DNA from: Flavimobilis soli
Lineage (GTDB): Bacteria; Actinomycetota; Actinomycetes; Actinomycetales; Cellulomonadaceae
Direction: 5' to 3'
Assembly: GCF_002564025.1 (NCBI RefSeq)
Contig: NZ_PDJH01000001.1
Coordinates: forward strand, 682,001 to 746,000
DNA: 64,000 nucleotides
A program made the translations under genes and the position numbers. Each line of letters starts with the position of its first letter. The stretch's first letter is position 1. Below are positions 46,605 through 53,924 of this stretch, in pieces. The notes under the pieces were generated by a model. The model ran no database searches. It had not been told where the DNA came from and saw only the letters and a program-made list of their open reading frames with translations.

Positions 46605-47318
46605 TCATCGCCCATCCACGGCGCCCGCAGGCACCGGAGCACGCTCAGGGAGCGACCACGACCGCCGGTGCAGGTCGCACGGACCGAGCTCGCGCAGCGC
46701 GTCGAGATGCACCTTGGCGCCGTAGCCCTTGTTGCTGTCCCAACCGAACATCGGGAACTGCTCGTGCGCGGCCGCCATGAGCCGGTCGCGCGCGCACTTC
46801 GCCAGCACGCTCGCTGCGGCGACCGACGCGCACCGTATGTCGCCCTTGATGACCGTGCGGACCTCGCGGACCGCATCGACCGGCGGCGCCTCGAACGCGT
46901 CGAAGAGGTCGCCCGTGGGCGGCGTCAGCCAGTCGTGCTTCCCGTCGAGCACGACGGCGCGCACGGGCCCGCACGTCGCTTCCGCGGCCGCGAGGGCGCG
47001 CTCCCCCGCTCGGCGCAGCGCGACGATGATCCCGGCCTCGTCGATCTCGGCCGGGGTCGCATGGCCGACGCCCCACGCGGTCACCCATTCCTGCACGAGC
47101 GGCTCGAGCCGCTCGCGCGCCGCCGGGGTCAGCAGCTTCGAGTCGGTCAGCCCCTCGGGGTACGGAACGCGCAGGGCGTCGGGACCGACCACCGCGACCC
47201 CGACGGTCACGACACCCGCGAGGGCGCCTCGACCCACCTCGTCCATCCCCGCGACGAGCGGCACGCCCTCCGCGCACCACCCGTCCTCGAGGAGGACGTC
47301 GGGCGGCTGGACGGTCAC
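46605..47318 (-). CDS. rnhB: Ribonuclease HII
   Basis: Removes ribonucleotides from DNA:RNA duplexes. The 237-residue protein has the type 2 RNase H motif GMDEVGRGALAG with metal residues D26 and E27, then DSKLLTPAARERL and VIKGDIRCASVAAASVLAKCARDRLM. The GTG at 47318 overlaps the lepB stop codon as GTGA. Rich arginine reading upstream of this start belongs to lepB in another frame. Confidence 0.95.
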   Translation of the reverse strand: MTVQPPDVLLEDGWCAEGVPLVAGMDEVGRGALAGVVTVGVAVVGPDALRVPYPEGLTDSKLLTPAARERLEPLVQEWVTAWGVGHATPAEIDEAGIIVALRRAGERALAAAEATCGPVRAVVLDGKHDWLTPPTGDLFDAFEAPPVDAVREVRTVIKGDIRCASVAAASVLAKCARDRLMAAAHEQFPMFGWDSNKGYGAKVHLDALRELGPCDLHRRSWSLPERAPVPAGAVDGR

Positions 47319-48085
47319 GGCTCCGGGACCTCGCCGAACACGTCGCCCGGGTTGCGCATGATCGCGATGCGGTCGGCGGGCCACACCTTGGCGAAAGCGA
47401 CGCCGACGACGCTCTCGAGCGGCACGAACGGCCCGCCCGGCTGCCCCCCGGTGAAGCGGGAGTCGTACGAGCCCTGGCGGTTGTCGCCCTGCACCCACAG
47501 GTGGTCCTCGGGCACGACGACGTCGAAGTCGACCTGGCTCGGGATCGAGCCCGGGCGCATGTACGACTCCTCGTCGAGCGGGGCACCGTTGACGCTCACG
47601 CGACCTTCGGCGTCGCAGCACACGACGTGGTCGCCCGGCAGGCCGATGACGCGCTTGATGAGATGCTCGCCGGAGTCCTGCGGCATGAGGCCGACGAACG
47701 TGAAGAACGACTCGACGGCGTCGGGCAGCCCGCTGCTCGCGGGCGTGGTCGAGTCGAGCCAGCCGCCCGGGTCCTTGAACACGACGACGTCGCCGCGGCT
47801 GAGGTCGAACGGGCCGGGCGTCAGCTTCGAGACGAGGACGCGGTCACCCTTGACGAGGGTCGCCTCCATGGACTCGCTCGGGATGAAGAACGGCTGCACG
47901 AGGAACGTCTTGACGGTCCAGGAGAGCACGAACGCGGCCACGAGGATGATCGCCGTCTCCTTGAGGAGCGCCGCCCAGGTCGACTTCTTGCGGGGTGGGC
48001 CGGCGTGCCTCGCGTGGCCCTCGCCCTGAGGCTGCTGCGCGTCGTCGTCGCGCGGGTCGGTTCCCGGGGCGTCCATGTTCGTCAC
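47315..48085 (-). CDS. lepB: Signal peptidase I
   Basis: Removes signal peptides from exported proteins at the outer face of the membrane. The 256-residue protein has a charged cytoplasmic start, one membrane segment (ETAIILVAAFVLSWTVKTF), the catalytic Ser72 in PSESMEATL and the general base Lys144 in HLIKRVIGLPGD, and the conserved box VQGDNRQGSYDSR. The GTG at 48085 and an ATG at 48076 are both possible; GGAG lies 2 or 11 nt away respectively. It follows rplS after a strong hairpin and leads into rnhB. Confidence 0.94.
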   Translation of the reverse strand: MTNMDAPGTDPRDDDAQQPQGEGHARHAGPPRKKSTWAALLKETAIILVAAFVLSWTVKTFLVQPFFIPSESMEATLVKGDRVLVSKLTPGPFDLSRGDVVVFKDPGGWLDSTTPASSGLPDAVESFFTFVGLMPQDSGEHLIKRVIGLPGDHVVCCDAEGRVSVNGAPLDEESYMRPGSIPSQVDFDVVVPEDHLWVQGDNRQGSYDSRFTGGQPGGPFVPLESVVGVAFAKVWPADRIAIMRNPGDVFGEVPEP

Positions 48086-48165
48086 TGCTCCACTGTGCCA
48101 CGTCCGACGGTGTCGGACGTCCGCGGCTCACGGCGGCGCCGGGCGCGGACAAGGTCCGGGTACGA

Positions 48166-48200
48166 CTGCGGGCGAGCGACCGGTGGTCGCTCGCCCGCAG
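48166..48200 (-). terminator. Strong hairpin after rplS
   Basis: A perfect 16-bp inverted repeat (48166-48181 with 48185-48200, CTGCGGGCGAGCGACC) with a 3-nt loop lies 28 nt after the rplS stop codon. No T-tract. Confidence 0.8.
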
Positions 48201-48228
48201 GGCGGCAGGAAGGCCTGCCAGGTGCTCG

Positions 48229-48588
48229 TCAGGCCTTGGGGGCCGTCTCGCGCTTCTCCTTGATGCGGGCCTTCTTGCCGCGGAGCTTGCGGAGGTAGTA
48301 GAGCTTGGCGCGACGGACGTCACCGCGGGTGACGACCTCGATCGACTCGATCGTCGGGGAGTTCACCGGGAAGGTGCGCTCGACGCCGACGCCGAAGCTG
48401 ATCTTGCGGATGGTGAACGTCTCGCGGACGCCGTCGCCGCGGCGGGCGATGACGATGCCCTGGAACGCCTGGACGCGGGAGCGGTTGCCCTCGACGACCT
48501 TGACGTTCACCTTGAGGGTGTCGCCGGCGCGGAACTCGGGGATGTCGTTACGCAGCGACGCTGCGTCGACGGAGTCGAGCGTGTGCAT
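48229..48588 (-). CDS. rplS: Ribosomal protein L19
   Basis: Large-subunit protein at the 30S-50S interface. The 119-residue protein has the standard length and motifs ([82 protein letters not shown]). The ATG at 48588 follows GAGGAG at 6 nt. The 198-nt gap upstream folds into a closed multi-hairpin leader, suggesting autogenous control. Confidence 0.97.
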   Translation of the reverse strand: MHTLDSVDAASLRNDIPEFRAGDTLKVNVKVVEGNRSRVQAFQGIVIARRGDGVRETFTIRKISFGVGVERTFPVNSPTIESIEVVTRGDVRRAKLYYLRKLRGKKARIKEKRETAPKA

Positions 48589-48603
48589 GATGTTCTCCTC
48601 GTC

Positions 48604-48709
48604 CTGCCACAGGTCAGGAGCGCGATCGTGGACCTCGAGGGTCCGTCTGTCCAGAGGTGGTGCCTGGCGGGTTCCTCACCCGCCGCGCTCAGGCTCTCCC
48701 CTGTGGCAG
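48604..48709 (-). promoter_or_regulatory. Structured 5' leader of rplS (candidate L19 autoregulatory RNA)
   Basis: On the transcribed strand a perfect 10-bp helix closes the leader: CTGCCACAGG (48709-48700) pairs with CCTGTGGCAG (48613-48604). Inside are two hairpins, a 7-bp stem at 48684-48678/48672-48666 and a 5-bp stem at 48644-48640/48634-48630. The closing helix ends about 5 nt before the GAGGAG ribosome-binding site. This is the layout expected of a ribosomal protein leader; the ligand L19 is an inference. Confidence 0.55.
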
Positions 48710-48733
48710 AGGCCCGTGACGCACCGACGAACT

Positions 48734-48764
48734 ATCTTGCCACATCAGGGGCTGCTCGACGCAA
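48734..48764 (-). promoter_or_regulatory. Candidate promoter of rplS
   Basis: On the minus strand TTGCGT (48764-48759), a 19-nt spacer, and CAAGAT (48739-48734). The predicted start lies near 48727, just before the closing helix of the rplS leader. Confidence 0.33.
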
Positions 48765-48786
48765 TCGCCCTGGCGTGACCGCCACC

Positions 48787-49572
48787 TCACTCCGCGGGTG
48801 CGTCGTGGTGCAGCGCGCCGTCGCGCACGTGCCAGCCCAGCTGGGCGAGCAGCGCGCGGTCCTTCTTGTCGAGCGAGTCGACGTCGAGAGCCGCGACCAT
48901 GTCCGGCCGGCGCGCGGCGGTCCGCTCGATCGCCTGGTCGCGCCGCCAGCGCGCGACCTTGCCGTGGTGCCCGCTCATGAGGACGGGCGGGACCTCGAGG
49001 TCACGCCACGTCGGGGGCTTCGTGTACACGGGGTACTCGAGCAGCCCAGCGACGGAGTGGGACTCCTCGACGACGGACTCGGGGTTGCCGAGCACGCCCG
49101 GCAGGAGCCGTGCGACGGCCTCGATCATGACGAGTGCCGCGACCTCACCGCCGTTGAGGACGTAGTCCCCGATGGAGGCCTCCTCGACGCGGACGCCCGC
49201 CGAGCGGTAGTGCTCGGCGACGCGCGCGTCGATCCCCTCGTAGCGGCCGCACGCGAAGACGAGCTGCGGCCGGGTCGCCCACTCCTCGGCGGTGCGCTGC
49301 GTGAACGACGGGCCTGACGGTGTCGGGACGACGAGCGTCGCACCTTCGGTGAGGACGTCGTCGAGCGCGGTGCCCCACACGTCGGGGCGCATGACCATGC
49401 CGGCGCCGCCGCCTGCGGGCGTGTCGTCGACCGTGCGGTGGCGGTCGGTCGTCCAGTCGCGCAGGTCGTGGACGCGCAGGTCGAGCAGGCCCGCGGTGCG
49501 GGCCTTGCCGACGAGGGAGAGGTCGAGGGCGGCGAGGTACGCCGGGAAGATCGAGACGACGTCGATACGCAC
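48787..49572 (-). CDS. trmD: tRNA (guanine-N1)-methyltransferase
   Basis: Methylates G37 next to the anticodon, preventing frameshifts. The 261-residue SPOUT-fold protein has [11 protein letters not shown] at its N-terminus and the knot motifs [12 protein letters not shown] and [13 protein letters not shown]. Its GTG directly abuts the rimM TGA (TGAGTG), so it is coupled to rimM. The C-terminal segment [18 protein letters not shown] is typical. Confidence 0.96.
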   Translation of the reverse strand: MRIDVVSIFPAYLAALDLSLVGKARTAGLLDLRVHDLRDWTTDRHRTVDDTPAGGGAGMVMRPDVWGTALDDVLTEGATLVVPTPSGPSFTQRTAEEWATRPQLVFACGRYEGIDARVAEHYRSAGVRVEEASIGDYVLNGGEVAALVMIEAVARLLPGVLGNPESVVEESHSVAGLLEYPVYTKPPTWRDLEVPPVLMSGHHGKVARWRRDQAIERTAARRPDMVAALDVDSLDKKDRALLAQLGWHVRDGALHHDAPAE

Positions 49573-50145
49573 TCAGCCGCGCTCCTCAGCGTCGGTCTCG
49601 CCGGGCTCCGGGAGCGCGACGTCGAGGTTCGCAGCGTCGCGCGCGAGGAGCCCGCCCGGCGGGGTGAGCACGATGCGGCCGCCAGGGACGTCGACAGTCG
49701 GGACGATCGCGGTGACGAACGGCACGAGGGTGCGGGCGCCGTCGGTCTCCTCGAGCACGAGCACGTCGTGCGCGGGCAGGTGCTCGAGACCCTTGACGGT
49801 CCCGACGACCGTGCCGTCCTCGAGCTCGGCACGCAGGTCTGCGAGCTCGTGGGCGTACCAGGCGTCCTCCTCGTCAGAGTCCTCGGCGTCGACGACGAGC
49901 TCGACGCCGCGCAGCGCCTCGGCGGCGCTGCGGTCGCCGACGCCGTCGAGCTGGACGTACCACTTCCCGTTGGACACGCGGTTGCGCGTGACGGTCAGCG
50001 GGCCGCGGTCGGCCGGCTCGGTGTCGAGGACCGCGCCGACGGCGAGGCGGTCCTCGGGGATGTCGGTGCGGAGCTCGAGGGCGACCTCGCCGCGCAGGCC
50101 GTGGGCCTTGCCGATCCGGGCGACGGTGAGACGCGAGCTGGTCAT
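49573..50145 (-). CDS. rimM: Ribosome maturation factor RimM
   Basis: Assists 30S head assembly by binding S19. The 190-residue protein has an N-terminal RimM barrel (VARIGKAHGLRGEVALEL) and a C-terminal PRC barrel (WYAHELADLRAELEDGTVVGTVKGLEHLPAHDVLVL; PFVTAIVPTVDVPGGRIV). The ATG at 50145 follows AGGAG at about 8 nt. It lies between khpA and trmD in the normal order, with a hairpin in the gap after khpA. Confidence 0.95.
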   Translation of the reverse strand: MTSSRLTVARIGKAHGLRGEVALELRTDIPEDRLAVGAVLDTEPADRGPLTVTRNRVSNGKWYVQLDGVGDRSAAEALRGVELVVDAEDSDEEDAWYAHELADLRAELEDGTVVGTVKGLEHLPAHDVLVLEETDGARTLVPFVTAIVPTVDVPGGRIVLTPPGGLLARDAANLDVALPEPGETDAEERG

Positions 50146-50174
50146 CGAGGGACTCCTGGGGTGGTGGTGGGATG

Positions 50175-50212
50175 CGTCAGGCCCGACACCCTCGCGGGGG
50201 TCGGGCCTGACG
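50175..50212 (-). terminator. Hairpin between khpA and rimM
   Basis: A perfect 12-bp inverted repeat (50175-50186 with 50201-50212) with a 14-nt loop lies in the 123-nt gap after khpA. It may be a partial terminator within the rpsP operon. Confidence 0.6.
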
Positions 50213-50268
50213 TGGAAGTGCGTGGCGTGCCGACGGTCGAGGACCGTCTGCTCACCAGGGTGCGATGC

Positions 50269-50508
50269 TCACCGACGGTCGACGTCGACGACGTCGACAC
50301 GCACGGGGCCGTCGGTCGCGAGGGCGCTGACGACGGTGCGCAGCGCCTTGGCGGTCCGGCCGGAGCGGCCGATGACGCGACCCAGGTCGTCGGGGTGCAC
50401 ACGCACCTCGAGCAGCTCGCCGCGGCGCAGGGCCTTGGCGTTCACCCGGACGTCATCGGGGTTGTCCACGATGCCGCGGACGAGGTGCTCCAGAGCATCA
50501 GCGAGCAT
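50269..50508 (-). CDS. khpA: KH-domain RNA-binding protein KhpA
   Basis: Small RNA-binding protein that partners KhpB/Jag in cell-elongation control in Gram-positive bacteria (family knowledge). The 79-residue protein has a single KH domain with GRVIGRSGRTAKALRTVV, where the GxxG loop is GRSG. Its ATG shares one base with the rpsP stop codon (TGATG). It keeps the usual place between rpsP and rimM. Confidence 0.94.
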   Translation of the reverse strand: MLADALEHLVRGIVDNPDDVRVNAKALRRGELLEVRVHPDDLGRVIGRSGRTAKALRTVVSALATDGPVRVDVVDVDRR

Positions 50509-50945
50509 CAGGCCTGCTCCTCGGCCTCGGTGCTCTCCTCGGCCGGGGCCTCGTCAGCAGCGGGGGCCGCGGCCTTGGCCTCGGCAGCCTTCGCCTTGAT
50601 CTTCTCGGCCTGCTCGGCGGCAGCGGCGATCGCGGCGGCGGGGTCGACCTTCTCGCCCTTGACGCGCAGCGTGCCCTCGGCGCCCGGGAGGCCCTTGAAC
50701 TTCTGCCAGTCACCGGTGATCTTGAGGAGAACAGCGACCTGCTCGGTCGGCTGCGCGCCGACGCCGAGCCAGTACTGCGCGCGCTCGGAGTCGATCTCGA
50801 TGAGCGAGGGCTCCTCGGTGGGGTGGTACTTGCCGATCTCCTCGATCACGCGGCCGTCGCGCTTGGTGCGCGAGTCGGCGACGACGACACGGTAGTAGGG
50901 AGAACGGATCTTGCCGAAACGCTTCAGACGAATCTTGGTGGCCAC
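50508..50945 (-). CDS. rpsP: Ribosomal protein S16
   Basis: Small-subunit assembly protein. The 145-residue protein has the family core [23 protein letters not shown] and a C-terminal extension of about 60 residues rich in Ala, Glu and Lys, common in actinobacteria. The GTG start at 50945 has AGGAG at 11 nt. A promoter 130 nt upstream and a leader with a closing helix precede it. It is the first gene of the rpsP-khpA-rimM-trmD run. Confidence 0.96.
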   Translation of the reverse strand: MATKIRLKRFGKIRSPYYRVVVADSRTKRDGRVIEEIGKYHPTEEPSLIEIDSERAQYWLGVGAQPTEQVAVLLKITGDWQKFKGLPGAEGTLRVKGEKVDPAAAIAAAAEQAEKIKAKAAEAKAAAPAADEAPAEESTEAEEQA

Positions 50946-50991
50946 AGTGGTGGTCTCTCCTGGTTCTGAGTATGGGCGGACCGCGCCGATC

Positions 50992-51062
50992 CTCGGTGGG
51001 GCCGGGGTTCGGGATGATCCAGGACACGGTGTCGCGCGGAGAGAGGGGCCGGGCACACCGAG
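50992..51062 (-). promoter_or_regulatory. Structured 5' leader of rpsP
   Basis: In the leader CTCGGTG (51062-51056) can pair with CACCGAG (50998-50992), and a short hairpin (GACA/TGTC around 51023-51033) lies inside. The helix is only 7 bp and its function is unknown. Confidence 0.33.
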
Positions 51063-51073
51063 TACAGGGGTAC

Positions 51074-51102
51074 ATTCTGCCAGACGCGAACCGCATCTCC
51101 AA
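51074..51102 (-). promoter_or_regulatory. Promoter of the rpsP operon
   Basis: On the minus strand -35 TTGGAG (51102-51097), a 17-nt spacer and -10 CAGAAT (51079-51074). This is the best two-box promoter in the window. Predicted start near 51067, leader about 122 nt. Confidence 0.6.
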
Positions 51103-51180
51103 CCGTGCGACGCGCCACACGCGGGAGTCCCGCACCACCGACCTCTCGCCCGCGTCGCACACGCAGGCCCCTCGGTCCCC

Positions 51181-51186
51181 TAGGCT
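51181..51186 (+). promoter_or_regulatory. Candidate -10 element of the M16-like gene
   Basis: TAGGCT on the plus strand, 33 nt before the ATG at 51219. A good GGAGG ribosome-binding site lies between. The -35 is unclear. Confidence 0.42.
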
Positions 51187-51218
51187 CTGGCCAGCCCTGA
51201 CGCACGCCTGGAGGACCG

Positions 51219-52790
51219 ATGCCGAGCACCGACGCCCGCGACACAGCCGCATCACCACGGCGGACCGCCATCGACGGAGTGCCTGTCCTGTGGGAGGACG
51301 TACGCACCGACCCCGGCGCCTACCTCGTTCTCGCGGTGGGCTACCGCGACGCGTCCCCCGCCGAGGTCGGCCTGTCGCACCTCGTCGAGCACCTCGTGAT
51401 GCGCCGCGTCGACGCGCCCCCGGGAGCGAACGCGAGCTCCGGCCCCGACGAGACGGTGTTCTGGGCGACCGGTTCCGCGCGGGTGCGCGCCGACTTCCTC
51501 ACATCCGTCTGCGAAGCCCTCGAGCACGTGCGCACGATCGACGACGAGTCGCTCGACACCGAGCGCCGGACGATCGTCGCCGAGATCGGTCGCGAACGCC
51601 TCTGGGGAACGCACGAGCCGTTCAGCCTTCGTTTCGGCCTGAGAGACCTCGGGGTGCTCGGCGTCAACCACGGGCGGCTCCTCGACTGGACGGCGGCCGA
51701 GGTGCGCAGCTTCGCCGAGCGGCACCTGCACGCCGGGGCCGCGACTCTCGTCCTCACCGACGAGCCGTGGGACGGTCTCCGCCTCCCGCTGCCCTCCGGT
51801 CCCGCCCCGGTGCGCGACGTCCCGCAGGACTCGCTGGAGCGCAGGGCGGTCCACCGCGTGCCGGGCGCCCCGCTCGTCTGGACGGCCGCGACCGGCGCCG
51901 AGCACAGCAGCGGCGCGACCGCGCTCGCACGCGCGGTCCTCGAACGGGCCGTCTACGCAGCGGCTCGGACCCGCGACGGCAGCGCCTACGCCGTACAGGC
52001 CTCGCGCTGGTTCGTCGGCCCCGGCGAGGCTTGGCACCTTGAGCTCGATGCGCCCCCGCACGCGTGCGCGACGGCCGTCCGCGCGGTCCTGGAGACCGTC
52101 GACCGGCTGACGGTCGAAGGTCCGACGCCCGACGAGCTGCGCTCGGCGCGCGAGGTCATCCTCGCGGAGAGCCAGCACTCAGCCGCGAGGATCGGGAGGC
52201 TCATCGAGCGGGCCACGCTCGAGAGGCTCAGCTCTCCTCGCCTGCCCGTCACGGCGGACGACGTCGCGCGCGTCGAGCTCGACGAGGTCCACGCCGCGCT
52301 GCGCGCTGCGTCATCCACCGCGGTGCTCACCGTGCCGGCAGACCCGCAGGCGGACGACGCGGTCGAGATCGCCGAGAAGGGCGGTTACGCCTGGACGACC
52401 GGTTGCGAGGATCCTGAGGGCCGCAGCCCCAAGGAGGTCGTCGACGCAGCCTTCGACGTCCCCGGGACGCTGCGGGGCCGCGCGACATCGACCGTGCACT
52501 CCGGGAAGCTCTTCAGCCCTGCACGCGGCGCGACAGTCGTTGTCTGCGACGACCGCCTCGTCCTGATCGATCACGGCTTCACCGCCACGCTCCTGCTCGA
52601 CGAGCTCGAGCTCGTCGGGCGTGACTCGGACGACGACATCGAGCTCGTCACGTCGCGAGGCGGCGTCGTCGTCCTGCACCCGGCACACTACCGCGGCCTG
52701 CCCAAGGCGCTGGACGCGTGGGTCGAACGCGCGCCGCACGCCCACGTGTACGACAAGACCCGGGTGGCGCTGCTCGGCGCTGAGGGCTGA
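51219..52790 (+). CDS. M16-like metallopeptidase with extra C-terminal beta-rich region
   Basis: Predicted zinc peptidase related to insulinase. The 523-residue protein has HLVEH at 54-58 and a downstream acidic position in IVAEIGRER (E122 is the best candidate zinc ligand; the gap is 64 residues instead of the usual 76). An M16_C-like half extends to about 375. The last 140 residues (TVVVCDDRLVLIDHGFTAT, LLLDELELVGRDSDDDIELVTS, VVVLHPAHYRGLPKALDAWVE) are unlike M16 and look like a small beta barrel capped by a helix, as in PH-like domains. The ATG at 51219 follows GGAGG. No signal peptide or membrane segment is present. It is inserted between ffh and rpsP and reads against them. The substrate is unknown. 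Confidence 0.78.
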   Translation: MPSTDARDTAASPRRTAIDGVPVLWEDVRTDPGAYLVLAVGYRDASPAEVGLSHLVEHLVMRRVDAPPGANASSGPDETVFWATGSARVRADFLTSVCEALEHVRTIDDESLDTERRTIVAEIGRERLWGTHEPFSLRFGLRDLGVLGVNHGRLLDWTAAEVRSFAERHLHAGAATLVLTDEPWDGLRLPLPSGPAPVRDVPQDSLERRAVHRVPGAPLVWTAATGAEHSSGATALARAVLERAVYAAARTRDGSAYAVQASRWFVGPGEAWHLELDAPPHACATAVRAVLETVDRLTVEGPTPDELRSAREVILAESQHSAARIGRLIERATLERLSSPRLPVTADDVARVELDEVHAALRAASSTAVLTVPADPQADDAVEIAEKGGYAWTTGCEDPEGRSPKEVVDAAFDVPGTLRGRATSTVHSGKLFSPARGATVVVCDDRLVLIDHGFTATLLLDELELVGRDSDDDIELVTSRGGVVVLHPAHYRGLPKALDAWVERAPHAHVYDKTRVALLGAEG

Positions 52791-52817
52791 GGCGGAGGGT
52801 CGAGCCCGACGCCTCAG
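52787..52817. terminator. Bidirectional hairpin between the M16-like gene and the amidohydrolase gene
   Basis: An 8-bp stem CTGAGGCG (52787-52794) with CGCCTCAG (52810-52817), with a short GGG/CCC inner stem. It spans both convergent stop codons. Confidence 0.6.
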
Positions 52818-53923
52818 GCGACCCTGGTCCCGCGGAGCACGATCGCGCTCGGTGCCGCGAGCACCGCGACGTCCGCTGCGGGATCGGCCGGGTAGACGAC
52901 GACGTCGGCCTCCGCGCCCTCGTCGACGGGGGCGACGCCGAGGTAGTCGCGGGTCCGCCAGCTCGCCGCCGCGAGGATCTCGAGGGCGGGGATGCCGCAC
53001 CGCGCGAGCTCGGCGCACTCGGTCGCGATCGTCCCGTGCGAGATCGTCCCGCCGGCGTCGGTACCGACGAGGAGCCGTACCCCGGCGTCGAACAGGTTGC
53101 GGACGTGCTCGTAGCGGCGCGCGTGCATACGACGCATGTGCGCCGCGTACACGGGATAGCGGACGGCGCGCGCGGCGATCGACTCGAACTGGCCGACCTG
53201 CATGAGCGTCGGGGTCACCGCGATCCCCCGCCGCGCCACGTGGTCGATCTGCGCGTCGTCGAGACCCGTGCCGTGCTCGAGGCAGTCGACCCCGGCAGCG
53301 AGCAGCCCGGGCAGCGCCTCGTGGGAGAACGTGTGCGCGGTGACGCGGGCGCCCGCCGCGTGCGCCGCGGCGAACGCGTCGACGAGAACGTCGTCGGACC
53401 ACAGCGGGCGCAGGTCCGCCCGCTCCCCCTCGTCGCGGTCGATCCAGTCGGCGACGACCTTGACCCAGCCGTCCCCGCGAGCAGCCTCGTGGGCGAGCTG
53501 CGCGGGCAGGTCGTCGACACGCTCGAGCTCGACGCCGTAGTCGCGCAGGTACCGCTTGGGCCGCGCGACGTGCGTGCCGCACCGCACGAGCCGGGGCAGG
53601 TCCTCGCGCTCGTGCACCCACCGCGTGTCGAGCGGCGAGCCCGCGTCGCGCTGAAGGAGCACCCCGGAGTCGCGGTCGATGATCGCCTGGCGCTCCGCCT
53701 CCTCGCGCGAGACGGCCCCCGTGGCGCCGAGCCCGACGTGGCAGTGCACGTCGACGAGACCCGGGACGACCCACCCCTGGACCCGCACGACGTCGCGGCC
53801 TGGCAGCGTCGGGCGCGTGAACGTCAGGCGTCCACCGACGACCCAGGCCTCGGCGCGGACGTCGTCGTCGCCCAGGCGCACCGGCCCGGCGAGGTGCAGC
53901 ACCGTCTCGCGCCCGGACGTCAT
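52814..53923 (-). CDS. Amidohydrolase-family protein
   Basis: Predicted metal-dependent hydrolase of the imidazolonepropionase/dipeptidase-like amidohydrolase group. The 369-residue protein has the metal motif VDVHCHVG near 60, a lysine region (WVKVVADW) near 155, HTFSHE near 200, EHGTGLDD near 217, and the metal Asp in LLVGTDAGG near 290. These fit a binuclear-centre amidohydrolase. The substrate cannot be told from sequence. It begins one base after the ffh stop codon, so it shares the ffh message. It converges on the M16-like gene with 23 nt between the stop codons. Confidence 0.88.
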   Translation of the reverse strand: MTSGRETVLHLAGPVRLGDDDVRAEAWVVGGRLTFTRPTLPGRDVVRVQGWVVPGLVDVHCHVGLGATGAVSREEAERQAIIDRDSGVLLQRDAGSPLDTRWVHEREDLPRLVRCGTHVARPKRYLRDYGVELERVDDLPAQLAHEAARGDGWVKVVADWIDRDEGERADLRPLWSDDVLVDAFAAAHAAGARVTAHTFSHEALPGLLAAGVDCLEHGTGLDDAQIDHVARRGIAVTPTLMQVGQFESIAARAVRYPVYAAHMRRMHARRYEHVRNLFDAGVRLLVGTDAGGTISHGTIATECAELARCGIPALEILAAASWRTRDYLGVAPVDEGAEADVVVYPADPAADVAVLAAPSAIVLRGTRVA

Positions 53924-53924
53924 G

